DNA of 64,000 bases, taken from the NCBI GenBank assembly GCA_001899085.1, contig MKVB01000001.1, forward strand, positions 1,251,323 to 1,315,322, read 5' to 3'. The position numbers were made by a program, and so were the translations under genes. This document shows, one piece after another, positions 44,147 through 53,095 of the stretch (the stretch's first letter is position 1; each line of letters opens with the position of its first letter). Origin of the DNA: Devosia sp. 66-14 (GTDB taxonomy: Bacteria; Pseudomonadota; Alphaproteobacteria; Rhizobiales; Devosiaceae). The notes beneath the pieces are model-generated. The model was given only the letters and a program-made list of their open reading frames with translations, was not told the DNA's origin and searched no databases.

Positions 44147-45001
44147 ATGCTCGATTTCCTGCCGCAATGGATGAAGGACGGGATCGGCGACGATCTGCTG
44201 TTCTGGCTGGGCTATTTCACCAATGGCAAGCACCTGAGCTGGTATGCCAGCGTGCAGTACACGCTGGCCGCCGCGCTGTTCGGCGCATTGGTGGCGCTGC
44301 TGCTGGGGCTCGGCGGCGCCGCTGCCCGCAACTCGCGTTTCCTGCCGCTGCGCGCGCTCGGCGCGCTCTACATCAACATCGTCCGCGGCGTACCGGACGT
44401 GCTGTTCTTCCTGTTCTTTCCGCTTGCCTTCGAACAGCTGGTCGAGTGGATCCGCGCGCAATCGGTGTGCACGCCTGAAACGCTCGCCGCCAACGTCGGG
44501 CGCTGGCCGCCCTGCGATGCCGCCAACTGGTTCCTCGGCACCCCCGAATACCTGGCGCTGGCCTGCGTCTCGCTGGGCATCGTCTACGGCGCCTTCGCCG
44601 CCAACGTCATCCATGGCGCGATGAACGCCGTGCCGCGCGGCCAGCTGGAAGCGGCGCGCGCCTATGGCTTCAGCGCCACCCAGGTGCTGTGGCGCTTCCA
44701 CATCCGGCAGATGTGGGTCTATGCCCTGCCCGGCCTCTCCAATGTCTGGCTGCTGCTGGTCAAGGCCACCTCGCTGCTGTCGCTGCTGCAGATCGCCGAC
44801 ATCGTCTTGTGGGCCGATCGGCTCGGCTCGCCCAATTTCACCCGCTCCGCCGGGCTGGTGCACCCCGACTGGCGCTGGGGCTACTACCTGGTGCTGCTGG
44901 TGTTCTACATCCTCATCACCTTCATCTCCGAGAAGGTGTTCGCCGCCATCACCCGCTGGGCCAGCCGCGGCATGGCGACCGCCGGGGGCGCGGCGGCATG
45001 A
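44147..45001 (+). CDS. Amino-acid ABC transporter permease (HisQ/OccQ type)
   Basis: The 284-residue permease has five or six helices; the family segment RALGALYINIVRGVPDVLFF and the EAA loop GQLEAARAYGFSATQVLWRF identify the HisMQ subfamily. An extra Cys-containing loop (VCTPETLAANVGRWPPCDA) lies in the periplasm between helices and is unusual in length. The start at 44147 follows the SBP stop by 50 bp. It overlaps the next permease by 4 bp. Confidence 0.87.
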   Translation: MLDFLPQWMKDGIGDDLLFWLGYFTNGKHLSWYASVQYTLAAALFGALVALLLGLGGAAARNSRFLPLRALGALYINIVRGVPDVLFFLFFPLAFEQLVEWIRAQSVCTPETLAANVGRWPPCDAANWFLGTPEYLALACVSLGIVYGAFAANVIHGAMNAVPRGQLEAARAYGFSATQVLWRFHIRQMWVYALPGLSNVWLLLVKATSLLSLLQIADIVLWADRLGSPNFTRSAGLVHPDWRWGYYLVLLVFYILITFISEKVFAAITRWASRGMATAGGAAA

Positions 45002-45741
45002 ACGAGTTCCTCGCCCCGATCCTCCACGATATCGGGCTGATGGCGCGGCCGGCGCTGTTCAACCTCTATTTCGCCGTGGCCTCGATCCCGCTCGGCTTCC
45101 TGTTCGCGATCTTCTTCGCCCTCGGCAAGGCCTCGCCCAACCGGCTGATCTCGGGCTTCTGCCGCGGCTATATCTACGCCTTTCGCGGCTCGCCCTTCTT
45201 CATCCAGCTGTTCATGTTCTACTCGCTGGCGCTGGCCTTCAACCTGAGCCTGTGGAAGCCCTGGGGCATCGACTGGTTCGTGCTCAACCCGCTGGTGCTG
45301 GGGCCGGTGATCCTGACCCTCAACACCACCGCCTACACCGCCGAAATCTTCTACGGCGCGCTGATGACGGTGCCCAAGGGTGAGATCGAGGCGGCCCGCG
45401 CCTATGGCATGAGCGGAGCGCAGCAGTTCCGCTCGGTGATCTGGCCGCACCTGATCCGCCTCGCCTGGCCGGCCTATACCAACGAGGTGGTGTTCCTGTT
45501 CCACGCCACGGCGCTGATCTACTTCACCCTGCCGGTCATCGGCGACCAGAAGGACCTGATGAACATCGCCGGCGAGCTGTTCGAACGCGACTACAATGCG
45601 GTGCTGCACTTCTCGGTGGCGGCGCTGTATTTCCTCGCGATCTCGCTCGCGATTTTCCTGGTGTTCGGCATAGTGTACCGCCGCCTGACTCGCCACATGC
45701 CCGGGGCCAGCCGGGTGCGCTGGAGCTTCAGCCGCTTGTGA
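44998..45741 (+). CDS. Amino-acid ABC transporter permease (HisM/OccM type)
   Basis: The 247-residue permease begins at the ATG overlapping the previous stop (ATGA). It has the subfamily motifs YIYAFRGSPFFIQLFMFY and the EAA loop GEIEAARAYGMSGAQQFRSV. It partners with the upstream permease to form a heteromeric channel of the histidine/octopine/nopaline type. A deacylase gene follows 12 bp later. Confidence 0.87.
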   Translation: MNEFLAPILHDIGLMARPALFNLYFAVASIPLGFLFAIFFALGKASPNRLISGFCRGYIYAFRGSPFFIQLFMFYSLALAFNLSLWKPWGIDWFVLNPLVLGPVILTLNTTAYTAEIFYGALMTVPKGEIEAARAYGMSGAQQFRSVIWPHLIRLAWPAYTNEVVFLFHATALIYFTLPVIGDQKDLMNIAGELFERDYNAVLHFSVAALYFLAISLAIFLVFGIVYRRLTRHMPGASRVRWSFSRL

Positions 45742-45753
45742 CGAGGTAACCTG

Positions 45754-46896
45754 TTGAGCTTTGAACGCAAAACCGTGCCGCTGCGTGGCGATACCCCCGG
45801 CGCCAGCACGGATTTCACCTATTATGTGATCGGCCCCGGCGACGCGCCGGAAAAGGTGCACCTGCAGGCGGCGCTGCACGCCGACGAGCATCCCGGCACC
45901 ATGGTGCTGCACCACCTGTTGCCGATGCTGCGCCAGGCCGACGACCAGGGCTTGCTGCGCGCCCGCTTCACCGTGATGCCGCTGGTCAATCCGCTCGGCA
46001 TGGCCACCTTCTCGCTGCGCCGCCATATCGGCCGCTACGACGCCAATACCGGCATCAATTTCAACCGCCGCTGGCCCGACCTGTTCGCCGCGGTGCGCAC
46101 CCAGCTCAACGGCCGCCTGTCGGACGACGAGCGCTTCAACGTCAACCTGATCCGAAAGGCCGTCGCCAACTGGATCGACGCCCAGCAGCCGCGCAGCGCC
46201 AACGAGCAGCTGCGCCTCCTGGTGCTGAAGGAAGCCCATGACGCCGAGTTCGTCTTCGACCTCCACTGCGACGACGACGCGCTGATCCACATCTTCACCT
46301 CGCCCGAGCTGATGCCCGAACTGCAGGACCTCGCCGACTGGCTGGGCGCCGCCGCGACGCTGACCGCCGCCGACAGCGGCGGTGGTTCGTTCGACGAGGT
46401 GCTGCCGCAGCTCTATCGCAAGGTGGCCCTCGCCAATCCCGGCAAACCCGTGCCGATGGCGAGCGCCACCGCGACGCTCGAATATCGCGGCCAGGCCGAT
46501 GTGTTCGACCATTTCGGCGCCGACGACGCGCGCCGGCTCTGGGGGTTCCTGTGCGAGCGCAACCTGATCGACGCCGATCCGGGCGAGCGCCCCGCTTCGC
46601 TTTCCGAAGCCACCCCGTTCGATGCCACCGAGATCGTCCGCGCCGACCGCCCGGGCCTTGTCGCCTATCGGGTCGAGCTGGGTGAGCGGGTGAGCAAGGG
46701 CCAGCCGGTGGCCGACCTGATCGCGCTCGACGGCCCCGAGGCCTATATGGCGCGCACCCCGATCCTCGCCGGCACCGACGGGCTGGTGCTGTCGCGCGCC
46801 ATGGCCAAATATGCGCCGCGCGGCGCCGGCATCATGAAGATCGTCGGCAAGGCCGTGCTCGGCAGCCGCAAGGGCGCCTACCTGCTCGAGGACTGA
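45754..46896 (+). CDS. Succinylglutamate desuccinylase/aspartoacylase-family zinc deacylase
   Basis: The 380-residue protein belongs to the AstE/AspA family (PF04952), carboxypeptidase-like zinc enzymes. Zinc ligands are His42 and Glu45 in LHADEHPG and the His in EFVFDLHCDDD; VNPLGM and GINFNRRWPD are other landmarks. The C-terminal part (about 290-380) is a barrel-sandwich domain typical of the family. It starts at a TTG, 12 bp after the permease stop, with GAGG ahead. Following an amino-acid importer, it probably strips an acyl group from an imported N-acyl amino acid or related amide. This is inference from context. Confidence 0.85.
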   Translation: MSFERKTVPLRGDTPGASTDFTYYVIGPGDAPEKVHLQAALHADEHPGTMVLHHLLPMLRQADDQGLLRARFTVMPLVNPLGMATFSLRRHIGRYDANTGINFNRRWPDLFAAVRTQLNGRLSDDERFNVNLIRKAVANWIDAQQPRSANEQLRLLVLKEAHDAEFVFDLHCDDDALIHIFTSPELMPELQDLADWLGAAATLTAADSGGGSFDEVLPQLYRKVALANPGKPVPMASATATLEYRGQADVFDHFGADDARRLWGFLCERNLIDADPGERPASLSEATPFDATEIVRADRPGLVAYRVELGERVSKGQPVADLIALDGPEAYMARTPILAGTDGLVLSRAMAKYAPRGAGIMKIVGKAVLGSRKGAYLLED

Positions 46897-47412
46897 ATGA
46901 TCGATCTGAGGCGCAATAACGGTGCGCTGACCCTCTATGCCGCCCACCAGCAACCGCCGCGCGCCATGTGGCTCGCCGGCGCCGTGGTGGTGTCGGCGCT
47001 GCTCTATTTCATGCTCGAGCAGCAGATCGCCGATCCGGCCTTTCGCCTCGTCTCCGCTGCCATCTGCATCGCCGCGCCTTTGGTCGCCGCCGCAGTGCTG
47101 TACCTGCGGCCGCACACCACCAGCATCGTCACCGCATTCGACCCCAAGGCCCGCCGCATCCGCTCCGAACAGCGGCACGACCGCGGCAAGGACCTGGTGC
47201 TCGAGTTCGGCTTCGAGGAGGTGGCGGCGCTGAAGGTGGCCGAGGACAACGCCGAGCGCCCCCGCAACGATGTGCTGTCGCTGACGCTGACGGATGGAAA
47301 GAAGGTCGTGCTGGCGCTGAAGTCGCGGCAATACACCGAGGGCGGCGAAGGCCAGGACCTGCGCAAGGTTGCCGCGTTCATTCGAAGCGAGATGGGGTTG
47401 CCGGAGGGGTAG
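46897..47412 (+). CDS. Membrane protein of unknown function in the deacylase operon
   Basis: The 171-residue protein has two adjacent membrane helices (LAGAVVVSALLYFMLEQQIA and LVSAAICIAAPLVAAAVLYL) and a soluble beta-rich C-terminal half (SIVTAFDPKARRIRSEQRHD to the end) resembling a PH-like or photosystem-assembly-type domain. Its ATG follows the deacylase stop directly with no gap, so translation is likely coupled. I do not recognise a specific family. Confidence 0.7.
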   Translation: MIDLRRNNGALTLYAAHQQPPRAMWLAGAVVVSALLYFMLEQQIADPAFRLVSAAICIAAPLVAAAVLYLRPHTTSIVTAFDPKARRIRSEQRHDRGKDLVLEFGFEEVAALKVAEDNAERPRNDVLSLTLTDGKKVVLALKSRQYTEGGEGQDLRKVAAFIRSEMGLPEG

Positions 47413-47443
47413 AGCCGAGGCCGCAGTCAGGACTCCCTCTCCC

Positions 47444-47543
47444 GCTCCCCTCCCCCTTGAGGGGAGGGGTGGGGGGTGGGGGTCCATCGGTGATCACAGA
47501 ACCACCCCCACCCCCAACCCCTCCCCTCAAGGGGGAGGGGAGC
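47444..47543. repeat. C/G-rich palindrome (family E)
   Basis: Arms GCTCCCCTCCCCCTTGAGGG and the complement flank inner arms GGGGTGGGGGGTGGGGGT / ACCACCCCCACCCCCAACCC around TCCATCGGTGATCACAGA. It lies between convergent genes and is a likely bidirectional transcript end. Confidence 0.75.
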
Positions 47544-47548
47544 AGGAA

Positions 47549-48622
47549 CTACCCCGCCCAGGGCTGCCGTACACTCCGCACCGTCTCACCCGTCCGCGCC
47601 GCCTCGTGCATCAGCAGCGACAGATACTGGTCCTGTGCACCCTCGGCATAGGGGTACGGCCCTGCCCCCTGCCCGCGCGCCATCTCGCCCATCCGCTCCA
47701 TCGCCACCGCGATGGCGATCTCGTCGTCCATCAGCCGGGCGTTCGGATAGGGCATCGTCCACACCACCTCGTCGCCGCACACCATCGCTTCGAGCGCGTA
47801 ACCGAACAGGTTGCCGTAGCGGCCGGATTCATTGCGGGTGAAGCTCCGGGTCAGCGGCTGGCCATAGACCGGCATCACCCGCGCCTCGAGATCGGCGATC
47901 TCGCCGCGTTCGCCGCGGATCACCACCCGATGCGAATGCACCGGCGAGCGGTACTGCACGTCGGTGAAATCGAACAGCCCCAGCCGGTCGCCGAAATCGA
48001 ACTCGCCCAGCGTCTGCCGGGTGGTGACGAAGCGTTCGGTTTGGGGCCAGCTGAAGCGGTTCGGCCCTTCCAGCGCGCGCGCTTCGAACAGCTTGCCGCG
48101 GATCACCGCGTCCTCGAAACCGATGCCGAGGAACTGCCGCATCAGGCTGACGCCATGGTAGCCATGCGCGGCCGAGACGCGGGCGAAGCTGACCTTGCCG
48201 AGCCCGCCATTGCCGATGAGCCGCAGCCGCGCCGCATGCAGCGGCTGGAACAGGTATTGCTCGGCGATGTGGAGCCTCAGCCCGGCTTCGACCAGCCGCC
48301 AGATCGCGACCATGGTTTCGAGATCGAGCGCCGCCGGGGTTTCGCACAGCACCGCGAGGCCAAGCTGGTGCAGCTCGGAGAGGATGGCGAGATGCGCCTC
48401 GGGTTTCACCGAGAGCACCACGAAATCCGGCTCCGCCGCGGCGAGTTCGGCATAGCCCGCAAAGGCCGGTGCGCCCCATTGCGCCGCGAATGCCGCGGCT
48501 TTCTGCGGGTCGCGCTGCACCACGCCCACCAGCTGGAACCGCTCCGGCAGTTCGCGGGCGATGCGCGTGAAGAACTCGGCGCGCCAGCCGCCGCCGATCA
48601 GCCCGAAGCGGATCGGCGCCAT
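47549..48622 (-). CDS. Gfo/Idh/MocA-family oxidoreductase
   Basis: The 357-residue protein starts APIRFGLIGGGWRAEFFTRI, a Rossmann NAD(P) site with GxGGxxxxF. The family EKP motif is altered to SVKPEAHLAI then ETPAALDLETM; the EKP lysine position reads CETPA, so the usual catalytic Lys is not obvious. The C-terminal part is the beta-sheet domain of the family. Its ATG overlaps the uxuA stop (TGATG), so it is coupled to mannonate dehydratase. It may interconvert a sugar acid feeding that enzyme. The substrate is not predictable. Confidence 0.8.
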   Translation of the reverse strand: MAPIRFGLIGGGWRAEFFTRIARELPERFQLVGVVQRDPQKAAAFAAQWGAPAFAGYAELAAAEPDFVVLSVKPEAHLAILSELHQLGLAVLCETPAALDLETMVAIWRLVEAGLRLHIAEQYLFQPLHAARLRLIGNGGLGKVSFARVSAAHGYHGVSLMRQFLGIGFEDAVIRGKLFEARALEGPNRFSWPQTERFVTTRQTLGEFDFGDRLGLFDFTDVQYRSPVHSHRVVIRGERGEIADLEARVMPVYGQPLTRSFTRNESGRYGNLFGYALEAMVCGDEVVWTMPYPNARLMDDEIAIAVAMERMGEMARGQGAGPYPYAEGAQDQYLSLLMHEAARTGETVRSVRQPWAG

Positions 48623-49839
48623 CAGGCGCCGAGCCCGAACTCGCGGTGACTGAGCGCCGTCATCACGCCGCGCAGTTCAGCGAGGCCCTTGAGCCGGCCG
48701 ATGGTCGGATAGCCCGGCTGGGCCCGGCGGCCGAGATCATCGAGAATGTCCTGCCCGTGGTCGGGCCGCATCGGGATCTGCGCGTCCTCGCGTCCCTCGC
48801 GCTTCCGCCGCGCTTCCTCGGTGAGGATGGCGGCGATCAGCGGCACCATGTCGGTGCTGCCGCTGAGGTGCTCATCCTCGTAGAACGAGCCGGAAATGGC
48901 GTCGCTCTCGCGCCGGACGTTCCTCAAATGCAGGAAATGCACCTTCGGCCCGAACTCGCGCATCATCTCCGGCAGGTCGTTGTCGGGGCGTGCCCCGAGC
49001 GAGCCCGAGCAGAAGGTCATGCCGTTGGCCGGGCTGTCGACCGCGCCGAGAATGTGCCGGTAGTCGGCCGCCGTCGACATGATGCGCGGCAGGCCGAGCA
49101 GCGGGAACGGCGGATCATCCGGGTGGCAGCAGAGCCGCACCCCGACTTCCTCGGCCACCGGCACGACTTCCGAGAGGAAATCGACGAAATGCCGGCGCAG
49201 CAGGTCGGGCGATATGCCCTGGTACTCGCTCAGGTGCGCCCGCACATCGTCGAGTGTCATGCTCTCGGTCGAACCGGGCAGCCCCATGGTCACGTTGCGC
49301 GACAGCTGCTGCTGCGCCGCATCGTCCATCCCCGCGAAACGGCGCGCCGCCTCGGCCACCACTTCGGGCGCAAAACTCTCGGCCGCTCCGGATCGCTTCA
49401 GGATATGGATTTCGAACACCGCGAAATCGTTGATGTCGAAGCGCATGCAGGTGCCGCCATGCGCCACCTGGTAGCGCAGGTCCGTGCGGGTCCAGTCGAG
49501 CACCGGCATGAAGTTGTAGCAGACGGTGCGAAGTCCCGCCGCCGCGACATGGCGCAGGCTCTGCTTGTAGTTGGCGATGTGCTCGCGCCACGCGCCCTTC
49601 TGCTTCTTGATATCCTCCGAGACCGGCAGGCTCTCGATCACCTCCCAGGCGATGCCGGAGGGCGAGCCATCCTTGCGCTGCCGGATCTGCTGCTGGCGCT
49701 TGCCGATTTCCTCGGCACTCCACACCACCCCATTGGGCACGTGGTGCAGCGCGGTCACCACGCCTTCGGCGCCTGCCTGCACGATATCGTCGATGCTTGC
49801 CAGGTCCGCCGGACCGAACCAGCGCCACGTCTGCCTCAT
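48622..49839 (-). CDS. uxuA: D-mannonate dehydratase
   Basis: The 405-residue protein has the UxuA length and hallmarks: WRWFGPADLASIDDIVQAGA at the N-terminus, the metal-site region RLCCHPDDPP (the conserved Cys and His bind Mn/Fe) and HFLHLRNV plus MRPDHGQDIL near the C-terminus. The enzyme turns D-mannonate into 2-keto-3-deoxygluconate in glucuronate breakdown. An open frame continues upstream to 50163, but the ATG at 49839 matches the family start. A GntR/FCD regulator is divergent, with a strong dyad in the gap. Other glucuronate genes (uxaC, uxuB, kdgK) are not in this window. Confidence 0.93.
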   Translation of the reverse strand: MRQTWRWFGPADLASIDDIVQAGAEGVVTALHHVPNGVVWSAEEIGKRQQQIRQRKDGSPSGIAWEVIESLPVSEDIKKQKGAWREHIANYKQSLRHVAAAGLRTVCYNFMPVLDWTRTDLRYQVAHGGTCMRFDINDFAVFEIHILKRSGAAESFAPEVVAEAARRFAGMDDAAQQQLSRNVTMGLPGSTESMTLDDVRAHLSEYQGISPDLLRRHFVDFLSEVVPVAEEVGVRLCCHPDDPPFPLLGLPRIMSTAADYRHILGAVDSPANGMTFCSGSLGARPDNDLPEMMREFGPKVHFLHLRNVRRESDAISGSFYEDEHLSGSTDMVPLIAAILTEEARRKREGREDAQIPMRPDHGQDILDDLGRRAQPGYPTIGRLKGLAELRGVMTALSHREFGLGA

Positions 49840-49919
49840 TTGGCCTCTCCAACAGCGCCAGGAGGGGAAAGCTCTGCGACTTTTCCGCCTCGAAAGCGCG
49901 ACAACCGACTGGCTTCGAA

Positions 49920-49949
49920 CATTTCGCCGTTCAATGAAACGGCAAAATG
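49920..49949. promoter_or_regulatory. GntR/FCD-type operator in the uxuA-regulator gap
   Basis: CATTTCGCCGTT (49920-49931) and AACGGCAAAATG (49938-49949) are inverted repeats matching at 11 of 12 bases around CAATGA. It lies 80 bp upstream of uxuA and 58 bp upstream of the regulator, fitting control of both. Binding is inference. Confidence 0.6.
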
Positions 49950-50007
49950 CTCTAGCGCTTCCAACCGCGCCAACCGGTGCTAGTATGGCAGCGTTGGGGG
50001 AGTCAAC

Positions 50008-50715
50008 ATGACCATTGAACTGGAGCTGGTAAACCAGCCCGTGATCGCCGGAACGCGGCAGGTTTCGATGAGCCAGCGGGTCTATGACACGGTCCGCAAC
50101 GCCATCGTGCAGCTGCAATTGCGGCCCGGCCACCTGCTCTCGGAAGCCGAACTCGCCCGCCATATGGGAGTGTCGCGCCAGCCGGTGCGCGAGGCCTTCA
50201 TCAAGCTGGCGGAAGCCGGCCTTGTCGAGGTGCGGCCGCAGCGCGGCACCTTCGTCAAGCTGATCTCGATCCGCGAGGTGCAGAACTCCCGCTTCATCCG
50301 CGAGGCGATCGAGCTGGCGGTGGTCCGCAAGGCCGCCGAAAAGATCAAGCCATCAGGCATTGCCGAACTGCGCGAGCTGGTCGCGGCGCAGCGCGTGGCG
50401 CTGGCCGGCAAGCTCATCGATTTCATGCGGCTCGACGACGATTTCCACTGCGCCATCGCCGCGCATGGCGGCGTCGAGCATGCCTGGCGGCACATCGTCA
50501 GCCTCAAGGCGCAGCTCGACCGCGTGCGCTTCCTCGGCTTCCCGCAAGCCACGCCCCGCCCGCAGGTGATCGCCCAGCACACCGCCGTGGTCGACGCGCT
50601 CGAACGCAACGACGACGACGGCGCCGTCTCGACGATGCATCTGCACCTCAACGAACTGGCGCCCTCGCTGCCCAAGCTCGCGGAAGAACACGCGGATCTG
50701 TTTGCCGAAGAGTAG
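50008..50715 (+). CDS. GntR-family (FCD) transcriptional regulator, UxuR-like
   Basis: The 235-residue protein has a winged helix-turn-helix (about 15-85; PGHLLSEAELARHMGVSRQ and PQRGTFVKLIS) and an FCD effector domain (about 95-225). The FCD metal-ligand set appears as the Asp of DDDFHCAIA plus His in AQHTAVVDAL and MHLHLNEL. FCD regulators of sugar-acid genes, such as UxuR and ExuR, are released by hexuronates or related acids. It is divergent from uxuA-gfo. GGGGGAG precedes the ATG at 50008. Confidence 0.88.
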   Translation: MTIELELVNQPVIAGTRQVSMSQRVYDTVRNAIVQLQLRPGHLLSEAELARHMGVSRQPVREAFIKLAEAGLVEVRPQRGTFVKLISIREVQNSRFIREAIELAVVRKAAEKIKPSGIAELRELVAAQRVALAGKLIDFMRLDDDFHCAIAAHGGVEHAWRHIVSLKAQLDRVRFLGFPQATPRPQVIAQHTAVVDALERNDDDGAVSTMHLHLNELAPSLPKLAEEHADLFAEE

Positions 50716-50726
50716 CTCTGAAGCGT

Positions 50727-50910
50727 GCAGTCGGCGGCCCTCTCCCGCTTGCGGGGGAGGGGGGACCAGCCGAAAGGCTGGTGGGAGGGGGGTGCCACAG
50801 ACACCGGCCCCTGCCCCAGCCGCCCACCGCCAGTGCGTGGGGCTCCCCCCTCCCACCACGCTTTCGCGTGGTCCCCCCTCCCCCGTAAACGGGAGAGGGA
50901 CGCCGACTGC
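50727..50910. repeat. 184-bp palindrome (family D relative)
   Basis: Ends GCAGTCGGCGGCCCTCTCCC and GGGAGAGGGACGCCGACTGC match at 19 of 20. Inside are CCCTCCCACCACGCTTTCGC/ACCAGCCGAAAGGCTGGTGG-type arms with their own loops, like the inner part of the 32745-33098 element. It lies between the convergent regulator and alcohol dehydrogenase genes. Confidence 0.75.
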
Positions 50911-50931
50911 GGCTTTCGGAGCCTTACCCCC

Positions 50932-52059
50932 TCAATCCATCGCCGCTTCCAGCAGTTGCCGATAATCCTCAGCCGTCGCGAGCCGAGGATTGGTCGCGTG
51001 GCTGTGGTCGGCCAGCGCGCGCGCGATCACCCAGTCAAAATGCTCTTCGCGTACGCCCAGCCCGCGTAGCCCCGCCGGGATGCCGAGGCGTCGGTTCAGC
51101 GCGTCCAGTTCGAGCGCCAGGTCGGTGGCCGGTGGGAACCCCATCGCCGCTTTCAGCCGGCCCAGCTTCTCGCCGATCTCGGGGCCGTTGAAGCGCAGCA
51201 CCGGCGGCATCAGGATGGCATTGAGCGTGCCGTGATGCAGCGACACATCCTTGAGCCCGCCCAGCGCGTGGCTCAGCGCGTGCACCGCGCCCAGCCCCTT
51301 CTGGAACGCCAGCCCGCCCATCAGCGCGCCCATCATCATCTCCGAGCGCGCCGTGGCGTTGCGCCCGTCGCGGCAGGCGGTCTCGAGCTGCCGCCAGATC
51401 CGCCCTGCCCCATCGAGCGCGATGGCCTCGGCCGGCGGGTTGACCCGCGGCGAGCAGAGCGTCTCGATGCAGTGGCTGAGCGCATCGAGCCCGGTCGCGG
51501 CCGTGAGCCCGGCCGGCAGGCCGTAGGTCAGCACCGGGTCGCAGATCGCCCGCTTCGGGATCAGATGCGGCGAGATGAAGCCGAGCTTGCGGCCATCCTC
51601 GAGCGTCAGCAGCGCCGCACGTCCCACCTCGGCGCCGGTGCCCGCCGTGGTCGGCACCGCGATCAGCGGCGCCACCTTGCTGCCGATCCGCTCCAGCCCG
51701 CCATAAATCATGGCATATTGTTCGAGCGGTCCGGGATGGGTGGCGAGCAGCGCCACGCCCTTGGCGAGATCGATCGGCGAGCCGCCGCCGATAGCGACGA
51801 TGCCGTCGCAGCCCTCGCCGCGATACTGCTCGAGCGCCGCGATCACCGCCCCTTCGGTCGGGTTGGGCGGGGTATCGAGAAACACCGGGGTCTCGGCCGG
51901 CAGGTGCGCCAGCGCCTCGGCCACCAGCCCGGCTGCGAGGATGCCCCGATCGGCGACCAGCAGGGGCCGGTTGAGCCGGAACTCCTCCACTGTCTCGGCG
52001 AGTGTCGCCAGCGCCCCGGCGCCGAACTCGATGCTCGTCAGGTAGTTTATCCGCGCCAT
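50932..52059 (-). CDS. Iron-containing (group III) alcohol dehydrogenase
   Basis: The 375-residue protein has the NAD-site [11 protein letters not shown] (about residues 95-105), [12 protein letters not shown], and metal-ligand region [11 protein letters not shown], then [11 protein letters not shown] and [13 protein letters not shown]. The Asp and three His of these segments bind Fe2+ or Zn2+. Such enzymes reduce or oxidise aldehydes, lactaldehyde, glycerol or maleylacetate. It ends the convergent gap with the GntR gene and follows a DUF4326 gene by 4 bp on the same strand. The substrate is not clear. Confidence 0.88.
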   Translation of the reverse strand: MARINYLTSIEFGAGALATLAETVEEFRLNRPLLVADRGILAAGLVAEALAHLPAETPVFLDTPPNPTEGAVIAALEQYRGEGCDGIVAIGGGSPIDLAKGVALLATHPGPLEQYAMIYGGLERIGSKVAPLIAVPTTAGTGAEVGRAALLTLEDGRKLGFISPHLIPKRAICDPVLTYGLPAGLTAATGLDALSHCIETLCSPRVNPPAEAIALDGAGRIWRQLETACRDGRNATARSEMMMGALMGGLAFQKGLGAVHALSHALGGLKDVSLHHGTLNAILMPPVLRFNGPEIGEKLGRLKAAMGFPPATDLALELDALNRRLGIPAGLRGLGVREEHFDWVIARALADHSHATNPRLATAEDYRQLLEAAMD

Positions 52060-52063
52060 CAGC

Positions 52064-52423
52064 CTATCCGTTCGCCAGTTCGATCAAAATGTCCGCGTGA
52101 CAGGGCGTTCCCGCCTTGCACCAGCAGGCAAGGTTATGTCCCCCGAGTTCTGCCCGAATGACAGCCCGCTCCGGCGGCGCGCCCGGCGACAATGCCGGGT
52201 CGAGCGTGCCACGCAGCCACTGCCCGCAGAGCTCCACTGCCTTGGCCTGCGCCTCAGCCCGGTCGAGGCCGTAGCGGCTGGCCATCTCGTCGATGGTGAA
52301 CGGGTTGCCCCACCGCCCCGGCCGGGTGATCAGCTTGGCCGGCAGCCCGTTCAGCGCCAGCGAGCTGGCCATGAGGTTGAAGCCGGCCCGGCGCGACAGC
52401 TGCAGGCGTTGGGGGCGAGGCAT
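52064..52423 (-). CDS. DUF4326 family protein
   Basis: The 119-residue protein contains the DUF4326 pattern (PF14216): [11 protein letters not shown]-like [20 protein letters not shown], then an alpha-helical middle and [20 protein letters not shown]. The CWC...CH motif could bind a metal. The family is widespread in phages and bacteria and has no known activity. I chose the ATG at 52423 because it overlaps the stop of the cation-channel gene (TGATG); 52471 would add residues inside that gene. Confidence 0.85.
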   Translation of the reverse strand: MPRPQRLQLSRRAGFNLMASSLALNGLPAKLITRPGRWGNPFTIDEMASRYGLDRAEAQAKAVELCGQWLRGTLDPALSPGAPPERAVIRAELGGHNLACWCKAGTPCHADILIELANG

Positions 52424-53040
52424 CACCGAAGTTCCTTGTCGTAGACGAATTTCGGCATTTCGAGCTTCCACACGATCGCCGCGACGCGCAGCGCGAAGCC
52501 GATGGCGATGGTGCCCAGCACCAGGAGGTCATGCGGCAGCTCGAGCCAGCGGCCCAGATAGTAGAGCGTGCCCGAGATGATGGCGACGGTGGCATAGAGC
52601 TCGGACGAGAACACCAGCGGCACCTCGTTGCACAGCACATCGCGCATGATGCCGCCGGCGATGCCGGTGATCATCCCCGCCACCACCACGATGATCGGTT
52701 GCTGGCCCATTTCCAGCGCCACGTTGCAGCCGATGATGGTGAAGGCGGCCAGCCCCAGCGCATCGAGCAGCAGGAACGGCCAGCGCAGCGCCGCCATGTA
52801 GCGGGCGAGGCCGATGGTGACGACGGCCGCGGCGCAGCAGATGATCAGCAGATACGGGTTGGCGACCCAGATCAGCGGATAATGCCCGAGCACCAGGTCT
52901 CGCGCCGTGCCGCCGCCCAATGCGGTGACGCAGGCCAGCACGCAGACGCCGAACCAATCCATCTTGCGGCGCCCTGCCGCCAGCGCAGCGGTCATCGCTT
53001 CCGCGGTGATCGCGACATAAAAGATGATCTGCAGCAGCAT
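52423..53040 (-). CDS. TRIC/UPF0126-family membrane channel (YadS-like)
   Basis: The 205-residue protein has about seven membrane helices arranged as two repeats of the UPF0126 domain (PF03458). Repeat 1 has ALGGGTARDLVLGHYPLIWV and repeat 2 has ITGIAGGIMRDVLCNEVPLV; GGGxxRD and the matching GGxxRD are family hallmarks. Prokaryotic TRIC proteins form trimeric monovalent-cation channels in the inner membrane. It is the first gene of a three-gene minus-strand run (TRIC, DUF4326, alcohol dehydrogenase) with overlapping or near-overlapping ends. Confidence 0.9.
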   Translation of the reverse strand: MLLQIIFYVAITAEAMTAALAAGRRKMDWFGVCVLACVTALGGGTARDLVLGHYPLIWVANPYLLIICCAAAVVTIGLARYMAALRWPFLLLDALGLAAFTIIGCNVALEMGQQPIIVVVAGMITGIAGGIMRDVLCNEVPLVFSSELYATVAIISGTLYYLGRWLELPHDLLVLGTIAIGFALRVAAIVWKLEMPKFVYDKELR

Positions 53041-53095
53041 GGCGCCCCTCGGGTCTTGCCCGACAGCGACTAAAGCAGACGAATCGCCCCTGGGG

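Noticed and set aside
44905-47487. Open frame of 860 codons on the minus strand opposite the permease and deacylase genes
   Set aside because: Antisense to conserved genes, and composition is that of a mirrored frame.
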